Position numbers and translations under genes: made by a program. A DNA stretch of 64,000 nucleotides, taken from Bradysia coprophila. Its lineage: Eukaryota; Arthropoda; Insecta; Diptera; Sciaridae. The notes beneath the pieces are model-generated. The model was not told the origin of the DNA. It ran no database searches and was given only the letters and a program-made list of their open reading frames with translations. Shown one piece after another: positions 62,508 through 64,000 of this stretch. The stretch lies in contig NW_023503305.1 in assembly GCF_014529535.1 (NCBI RefSeq), forward strand, positions 1,026,069 through 1,090,068, read 5' to 3'. Numbering within the stretch: the first letter of the stretch is position 1; the number at the start of each line of letters is the position of its first letter.

Positions 62508-63451
62508 TGAGCTTGAACAGAAAATTGTTATCAAATATGTGCACTTTGACTAGGCGACTCCATGCAAGGCACCTTGATTATATTGGTGATAACAGTCCTG
62601 TGAAAGTAGTCCGCCTTTATCCTTATTGCATTCAAGTCTAACAAGCTAGTTCACGGCTGGTAAATTGATTAATTAAACGATTTGAAATAATTACTTTGAA
62701 CTTTGCGGAACTATAATATTCCGACATAATTCGAAAACAAGAAATTGAAGCACAAACTGGAATTGAATCGAGAGTTTGTCGATGATTTATTACGTTAAAA
62801 TTTGCAGCTCGTCACGGATTGTATCCAAACCGAAACTTCGTCTTTTCTTATTTTTGTTTTTATTTTCGGAAGTGTGTACCACAAAAACCTCTCTTCCTTA
62901 TAAATACAGAGCTACGTTTTCACCAATGTTGTTGCTGTCAGAAATTTATAAACATTGGCACCCGTTGACAAAGCAAATTATCAGATTCCCGAACGAATCT
63001 ATCAATGGCTTTGAACGATTTCAGGTTGATGTTGCAACACTTGATTGTATGTGTTACGGGAATAGGAACGGATTGTTGGGAATGACTGTTGATTAGCCAT
63101 TACTATGCAAAATTGTTATCTTGATAAGTGAGCTACACAAATGTAAAATTGAACTTAATAAACCAAAGGGTATGATCGTGGGGGTATATAATACCGTGTG
63201 TATCGTGTATAAGTATAAACCGTGTGCGCTCACTTTTTACGCAATGTAAATTTTTAATTCCATCTCAATCCACTAGACGTCTCTCAAAATTCATCTCGTT
63301 CGCTCAATTTTCTCTTTATTTTATTTGAATCGTTTCAATCGCACTCCACCGGCTCCAGTAAATTTTAGCCTTTGTGTCGTGACAGTTGATTTTATATTTT
63401 TGAAAAAATTTGAATTTCATTTTACTATTTTGTTCACCGTTTTATTTGATA
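62508..63451. other. Divergent promoter region of FBXO9 and the p31comet-like gene
   Basis: The two genes start 944 bp apart on opposite strands, so this interval must hold both promoters and 5' UTRs. A plus-strand frame at 62776-63096 is open for about 106 codons but shows no family resemblance; its hydrophobic, Leu/Phe-rich first third looks like translated T-rich DNA. No TATA box or initiator could be assigned with confidence. Confidence 0.45.
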
Positions 63452-63724
63452 ATGTGTTCCACCAATTTATCGATTGACATTCCATTCAGCATGCCCGTCA
63501 TAACACATCAAGCAGCGGGCATAATATTACGAACAGTCATCGAATTTCTGGCGTTCTACAAAAAGCAGATACCGTTCCCGTACGATACGTTTAAGCTAAT
63601 GACTGGCAAGATAAGGAAACAGATTTCGAACGACAGTTCCAGTGATGATTGGCTGCAGATGCAAATAGAGCGACAGCAAGCGCTTGCCATAGAAACGTTT
63701 GATAATTTTAAAGTTATGCTTGAG
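63452..63724 (+). CDS. MAD2L1-binding protein (p31comet)-like, first coding exon
   Basis: Starts at ATG 63452 (MCSTNLSIDIPFSMPV) and runs 91 codons to a GT donor (GAG then GTAAGT). The stretch AAGIILRTVIEFLAFYKKQI followed by PFPYDTFKLM matches the HORMA-domain start of p31comet (human LLKHIMYQRQQLPLPYEQLK). The later QQALAIETFDNFKVML fits the next helices. p31comet binds closed MAD2 and, with TRIP13/Pch2, disassembles the mitotic checkpoint complex. No further exon is visible before the window ends, so the gene is truncated at the right edge. The identification rests on this short motif. Confidence 0.72.
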
Positions 63725-64000
63725 GTAAGTCAGTTCATTTTTTCTACGATTTTTCGCTTACAAAATTAGCTTGCTTCACTTTGCTTTCGTAACCTTTTCC
63801 ACCAAACGGTTCACTTTGCTTAGCTCTGCTATTCGCAAATTAATATTCGTTTGATCCATACGTTGAACTGCGAATTTCAATTCCAAATTAGTTATCGCGA
63901 GACCACGTTTTTATCGCAAAAGTCCTTCAGTGAACTCGCTGACCCCCCTTTGACTACACACAGACCTCGGCCAATTTTCGATTAATCTAAAATTTCCACA
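63725..64000 (+). other. Intron 1 of the p31comet-like gene (to window end)
   Basis: Non-coding by my reading; begins GTAAGTCAG and reaches the window edge. No downstream exon or acceptor could be confirmed. Confidence 0.55.

Overview
This is a stretch of an animal nuclear genome, most likely a dipteran insect. The signs are AT-rich sequence, compact multi-exon genes with GT-AG introns often of 47-75 bp, and protein-coding exons that read closely like fly orthologues, Kibra most clearly. I could not fix the species. The dense load of short palindromic repeats and the order being Diptera suggest a nematoceran fly, but this is inference.

Layout, left to right. 1-6071 has no recognised exon and holds a hairpin repeat and a Harbinger-like MITE. 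6072-10498 (+) is the Hippo-pathway scaffold Kibra; its first exons, including WW domain 1, were not found. 10499-21055 is a 10.5 kb gene-poor tract with a dense palindrome cluster at 15.6-17.0 kb. 21058-28909 (+) is a complete nine-exon gene joining a PPPDE/DeSI deSUMOylase-type peptidase to a C-terminal PUL domain. 28910-41000 is a repeat zone. It holds a large foldback element with 144-bp tandem units and its half copy, two oppositely oriented Penelope-like retroelement remnants, two hammerhead-core-like motifs, and MITEs.

41000-43312 (+) is an SLC26A11-like anion transporter, convergent with a PiT/SLC20 phosphate transporter at 43739-45393 (-); their predicted poly(A) signals overlap. 45394-49235 holds a GC-rich terminal-inverted-repeat element and two tRNA-promoter-like sequences. 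49236-51192 (-) is a complete seven-exon fatty acyl-CoA reductase. 51193-57323 is gene-poor with several MITEs. 57324-59314 (-) is DDX41/abstrakt. 60953-62507 (-) is FBXO9. Divergent from it, 63452-63724 (+) is the first coding exon of a p31comet/MAD2L1BP-like gene that runs out of the window.

The genes are mostly unrelated housekeeping or signalling genes, not one pathway; nothing like an operon or a biosynthetic cluster is present. The two adjacent anion transporters (sulfate-type and phosphate) are the only functionally similar neighbours. The material most worth a second look is the repeat landscape (foldback element, Penelope pair with ribozyme-like motifs, nested palindromes) and the DeSI-PUL domain fusion. 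Exon models were built by eye from reading frame, splice sites and remembered family sequence, and all internal exon phases close.
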